Positions 40,101 to 46,100 of a DNA stretch of 51,820 nt are shown piece by piece (the stretch's first letter is position 1; each line of letters opens with the position of its first letter). Made by a program: the position numbers and the translations under genes. Source of the stretch: Acanthaster planci (lineage: Eukaryota > Echinodermata > Asteroidea > Valvatida > Acanthasteridae). The stretch lies in contig NW_019091542.1 in NCBI RefSeq assembly GCF_001949145.1, positions 516,075 through 567,894 on the forward strand. Direction: 5' to 3'. Under the pieces are notes generated by a model, which saw only the letters and a program-made list of their open reading frames with translations, made no database searches and was not told the origin of the DNA.

Positions 40101-43100
40101 CACACTGTGAACTAGAAACAGGTATGATTTTCAAACTGTAGTTGTTCATACTCTCGGGAAAACAAGTCACCTGAATTAAGGTTGTTAAGGCCCCGTATTA
40201 GTGCTGTTATATACTATAGCCTGCTCAAAAATCCCAAATCTTCTTTTTTCAAAGATTGTTTAGTAACAATCATGCATGTATTTGTGTGCTCCTTATGTGA
40301 TTGCATAACCCTCCATCAGAAAGGAGAAGATTATGGTCAAAATCACGTTTGTGATCTGAGGTATGTTTTTGTGATGCATAGCCAAAAATTGGTGCAGTTG
40401 TTTGTTTTATGGTAATTTGCCAGAGATTTGAGAGGCATGTGGCCTAGTGGTTATGGTTTGTAGCTTCTGATCATAGGGTCAGGGGTTTGAATCCAACTGG
40501 TGGCAGGAAGTTGCGATCCTTGGCAAGTCACTTTACCCCTACGTGCCTCTCTCCACCCAGGAGTAAATGGGTACCTTTGAGGGCAGACACGGTTATGTGA
40601 AGCCGTTTGCGCCGAAATGGCAACACTGGGCTAGTGTACTCCCCAGGGAGCTGAGATGGTTTTCAGGAATGTTCAAATGATGTCAGTTCTAGAGCTCACA
40701 TTGCTCCCATTTTACATTCATTACACTCTCTCTCGAGTATTACTGGTTTTCCACTCCCCAATACAATGTCAACTTGTTCACAATGTACAACCCCTCCTAG
40801 GTGTTTAAGATCGTCCGATTCCTTCTCGCTTTCTGTTCCTCATACTTTTCATTTTCCAATGCTAGCCCCTGTCTCTGGAATGAACTACCGTTTAATATTC
40901 GTTCTATCCCTTCAATTTCAAAGTTGCCTTGAAATCCCACTTCTTCATTAACAGTTATTAGATTATTTAATTTTTTTTTCGTTTTCTTGATTGTATTGCA
41001 CCATGAGCATCTCTCGAGGCGGATACCGGCGCAGTACAAATATTCGTTGTTATTATTACTATAAGATGTGTGAGCCCAATGTGCAGGGATAATGATAATA
41101 CAGCGTCTCGGAATAGTTTACTAGATAGAGGGCGTTTTATAAGTGTTTTGTTATTGTTATCATTATAACATAAACATGTAATGCTTGCCCAAATTTTGAA
41201 CTGCCAAAGAAGTTCCTGACCGAGAAGCAGTCGGGTCAGTTTGAGCCAAGACTCTCCCTAGACTGATCGTCATGATGTTGGCATCTTAGTGAATCTGCGA
41301 TTTGTGACAGTACTCAAAATGTCTCTGTCACGCTTTTCAGTGAATGGGAACTGGGGTCCATGGCAACCCTTCAGCGAATGCACCAAAACTTGTGGAGGTG
41401 GGGAACGGCATCGTTCACGCTCTTGTGACAACCCCCAGCCAGTCAATGGGGGGCGGCCGTGCCCAGGAGAGGCCTATCAGATGCAAGAGTGCAACATTGT
41501 AAAGTGCCCAGGTAGACAGACCTATCAAATTGTTTTTCTTGGGCCAGAAAAATGTAGTTGCATTTTTCAATTTTCATCACACTAAACAAACAAATCAAAC
41601 TGGGTCAAATTAAAAAGTAACAACATCAGACAGTGTACAGAAAAATTAGGCTTGGGTGTGGAATCATAGGGTTTTATGTTGTATTGATTTTTAAAATAAA
41701 AAGATAAGAGTTCTTTTTGAATTTCCAAGTTGGTTCCAGTGACAAGTAACACAGCTGTTTTTGTTCACCTTTATCATGTATAGTTTTCAGGCGTAAACAT
41801 CATTGTTTGTGCTGGATTATGAGGCATTTGAAATAAAAGTGTTAGGTTTTGCACAATTGCACAAGGAGCAGCGTAGCACACAGTGTTGTCGTCGAGAAAA
41901 CCTAAGACCTTCACAAGACCAACACGCAATCTTGTGACTGGTCTTGTGAATGGTCTTGTGTTTGGTCTTGTATCTGGTCTTGTGACTGGTCTTGTATCTG
42001 GTCTTGTGTCTGGTCTTGTATCTGGTCTTGTGACTGGTCTTGTATCTGGTCTTGTGACTGGTCTTGTATCTGGTCTTGTGTCTGGTCTTTTGTCTGATCT
42101 TGTGTCTGGTCTTGTATCTGGTCTTGTGTCTGGTCTTGTGTCTGGTCTTCTGGTCTCTTCTACCAGACTGGAAGCAAACATCAGTTGTAAAGAGATAACA
42201 GGTTTCTAAACAGTTTGCATGTTGTGATCAGTATTTTTTTACCTTCAAGCATGAATCAAGCAGACTGCAATGTCCATTTTGCCCTTACAGCTTGCAGAGC
42301 GTTACGGCGTCCTTATCGAGGGGAGCTGGATTGCAACGAGACAGCAGACGGGGAAAAATTCTGCAGAATCTCCTGTCGCAAGGGGTACGCCTTTGGAAGA
42401 GACATTGTAGAAGTCTACCATTGCGGGCCAAGCAGCAAGTATTCCTGGAGTCACCAGACTGAAAACAATACCTATGCAAGATTTCCTCCGTGTGTCAGTG
42501 AGTTGGCCCGATCAGACTCCCTTCATTTTTAACAGGAGCAATGTTCAATGGAATGTAGCAAGTTATAAAAGAAATGAAATATGAGTACCCACTGAAAAGC
42601 ACTAAACCGATCAAGTTTATCATTTTAAAAACATATCCTTTAAATTAATAGTTTTGCAGTCCCAAATTTAGATCCTGGTTTCCATGTGGTAGCCATTGGA
42701 AGCCATTAACTCTGGTCTTTTTTTTCAATCTTGAAGAAATACAGCCGTATTCTGGGAGAGTCAAACATGTCCTCATTTCCTTGCTGTCAACTGACTGTGA
42801 CTCCCCAAGTGCAAAGGAGGACATCAAGAAAGCTGTCACTCAAAGTGCAGTCATCAAGCAACAATCCTGCATAGTGAGAGAGACCTGCAGGGCAGAGGTT
42901 ACAGTGAGTGCAATCACACATTGAGTAGCATTTGTGCGTATTCCAAAATGCAACTCGGAACATCAGGAGGCAGGTTATATTCCAGTGAGACCTCTGCATG
43001 CACCCTCACCAGAGACCAGCATGACGTAGCTAAGAGACATGAACACATCTTGCATTCTTGTTACTAAATATCAAGCGACGCTAACAGAACACCTCGTCAG

Positions 43101-46100
43101 TGACTGGTTTGTTTGGATAATCCAGGAATTATTTTGTAACTGGATGCTTACCGCTCATTTCAACTTGCACAGTTTGTCATGAGAGGCTGATGAAAATAAT
43201 ATCATTTGATCAGTGTTGTAGTTGAGACCATCACAAGTCCAGACACAAGAACATGTACAAGACCAGACACAAGACCAGACACAAGACCAGACACAAGACC
43301 AGACACAAGACCAGACACAAGACCAGACACAAGAACAGACACAAGATCAGACACAAGATCACACACACAAGTGTGTATTTGCCTGCAACCGGGGACCCCT
43401 TATTGTTCCTCTTTTGTTTGTACTTTAACTTTTTTAGAAGACCATCCATATGTTTTGTACACAGTTGTCAATTGGGGACCCTCTGTCAATCAGGGACCTT
43501 ATTGTCCTCTATTGTTCAGGGTCCCCAATTGAATGCAGAAACAAACTCACAAGAACAGACACAAGACCAGACACAAAAACAGACACAAGACCAGACACAA
43601 GACCATGCACAAGTCACAGGGTAAGCAATGACAAAGGAATGCTTTTGTTGCAGTTCATTTGAATAGCTTGTAACTTGAATTCAGACTGGAGGTCATGTGT
43701 TGGTCTTTTGTGGCTTTGTGAAGGTCTTAAGTAATTACTTAATTTTTTGTGCTCGTTTCTCATCACCTACACATGCGCTTGTTTGTTTTACCGTTGATGA
43801 CTCCAGGTTGGCAGTTGCAGCCAAGGAAGGGCTGGAAGTGGTCGCATCGCCAGACAGGCAGCCAGCCGCGTAGACGTCTCAATTTCATTCTTCTCAAACG
43901 AAACCAGCACTGCTGAGAATGGCACAGCAGGTCTGTGATGCGGAGTTATGACACTCTGTGCCCATTATTCAAGTAACTTTTGATAGCAAATTTGTTCTTA
44001 GAAATGTTGCCAGTTACTACATTAGCTGTAAGACACTGAGGCTTACTCTCTCTTGTCTACTTTTTCAAGACTGTGATCATGTTGAAGTTCCTGCCACTTT
44101 TGATCTCACTTCATTTCTAGAGATGAGGCCAGACCTGGAATATATAGAAATTCTTATAGTCAACCTGAGCTCTGTTTTTGTTCTCTCATTTCCAATTTAC
44201 AGACAGTGATGAATTAAGCCAGGCTGCGCAAAGTCTAGTTGACCTCATAAAGTCTGGCGAATTCACGGTGACCATAAGTGGGGAGGTTGTACGACCTGAT
44301 CTTGAGTCATTGGAAGAGGATGAGTGGGGCTTGTGTCCAGAAGGAACTGTCACGAGTCAGGGGGGGCCTTGCAGTGAGTATGGGCTCTGTGAGGAGATGT
44401 GTGAGATTGCTATTACTACGTAGTGCACATGTGCAGTGATTCTTGAACAATAATCATACTCTACGCAAACCGGCAAGACAAGAGCTGTCAATTCTTGATA
44501 GGCTGGTCCCTTTCCCTGGCCTAATTGTTCACATTTTTTTCAGTGTCAATTGATTCTGAAGTACATGAATATGTGACAAGAAAAAGTGTAATAACGGACA
44601 TATCATATGAAAGTGGCCGTAAATTTTGTGTCATCGTTTGGTTGCAAGCTTGGCGCCCTCTGCAGATCATGCTCAGAGGCAATAGAGAATGATAAATTGA
44701 AAGCTGCTTGTGAACACCCTTCCCTACTGTTCAACGAGAAGGATTTCTTGTTGCCCACCCGGTTAAACTAAAAAAAAATAAAGTCCACAAAAAAAGTGTG
44801 ACCAACAGCCTGGAACAGTAGTCTGGTGCACAACAACAAAATATCAATCACGATATCTATACTCTCTTTCACTGATAGTCTACTGTGGTCAGGGAACCTT
44901 CCATACCATGTCAGCTGATGTAGAAGGGGAGTACGAATGTCGACCTTGTCCAGTTAACACTTACCAAGACCAGGCTGGTCAGACAGCTTGCATCATGTGT
45001 CCCTATGGCTTGGTTACCAACGGTCATGGCGCCAGTGACGTCAGTGAATGCCATGGTGAGATTTCTCCCTGCTTTCTCCCCCCCCCCCCCAAAATGCTTT
45101 GTGTAGTTTATCAATCTTTTTCCCCTTTTTTTTGCAATTGAAAAAAGCATCCAGCCGTATATCCAAGTGTTTGTTGAACCAATTGTAAGTAACAAAAGGT
45201 TTAGCATCCAGTTTTTTAATTTCAAAATGGCCACAGTTCTTTTTAAAAATTGTGTCAACTGTTGGTTTTCCACTGTTCAAAGGCAAAAAAAATGGAAAAG
45301 ATATATGGGACAAGAGAATTAAACACATTGAGAATTTGCAGCTTGCTTTTGGTGTCAATCAGTTAGCATTTTAACTTTCTTTAAAGAACTTTCCCCCCCC
45401 CCCAAAATGATAAAATTGACACAGCCCCAAAAAGGAAACAGGCAGGGTCACTAAACTTTTTTTACTCCGTCTAATGCCTCACTCCTTGGACTTAATGCTC
45501 AGTGCACAGAAGCCAGTGTTAGATATGATTTTGCTCTAGGCAACATTCCGACACATTAAAACCTCTCTGTACAATGCCTAAATTCCTTTGCAGTTCTGAA
45601 TCTGCCTACAGTTGGAGGGTTCAGTGCTTTTAGGCTTACAAAGTGGTAGGGAGTGATATCAAACGTGGGCTATTGTTGCCATGGATGCTGCGATCCAGTA
45701 AATTGACTTTTGTCACTGTGAGCTTGATTGTAACAGCCTTTCATTTACAAAGTTATGGCAGATGTGATATCAGAAATTTTAATTTTAAGATGCATTTTGA
45801 ACTAAGAATTTCTGACAAGTGCTTGTTCTTATCGCACATACTGATGCCAAAGGGACGTTCAACTTTTAAATCAGATGTGTACTCTCTCTGATTTACAAAA
45901 AACTTTTTTAGAACAGTGCGGTGCAGGGGAATACCACGTGGTGAGTGACATCACTGAGGACATGTCCTGTGAGCCGTGTCCTCTTAATTGGTACAACCCA
46001 GGGGATGGTGTAGATTACTGTCTGCCCTGCCCAGACGGTTTGGTTACCAACAAGACCGGCGCAACCCACAAAACAGATTGTTACCGTAAGTAGGGAATTA

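Noticed and set aside
41774-42209. Long ORFs on both strands through the 12-bp array (LVSG and TRPDTR repeats)
   Set aside because: They exist only because the unit length is divisible by three; no flanking coding signal, and splice-consistent exons lie outside.
43206-43624. Repeat-encoded ORFs in arrays B and C
   Set aside because: Same reason; the frames are open in several registers and have no domain.
44073-44202. Possible extra spacer-2 exon ([13 protein letters not shown]...)
   Set aside because: Good acceptor-like context, but no in-phase donor; alignment with spacer 1 joins exons 47 and 48 directly.
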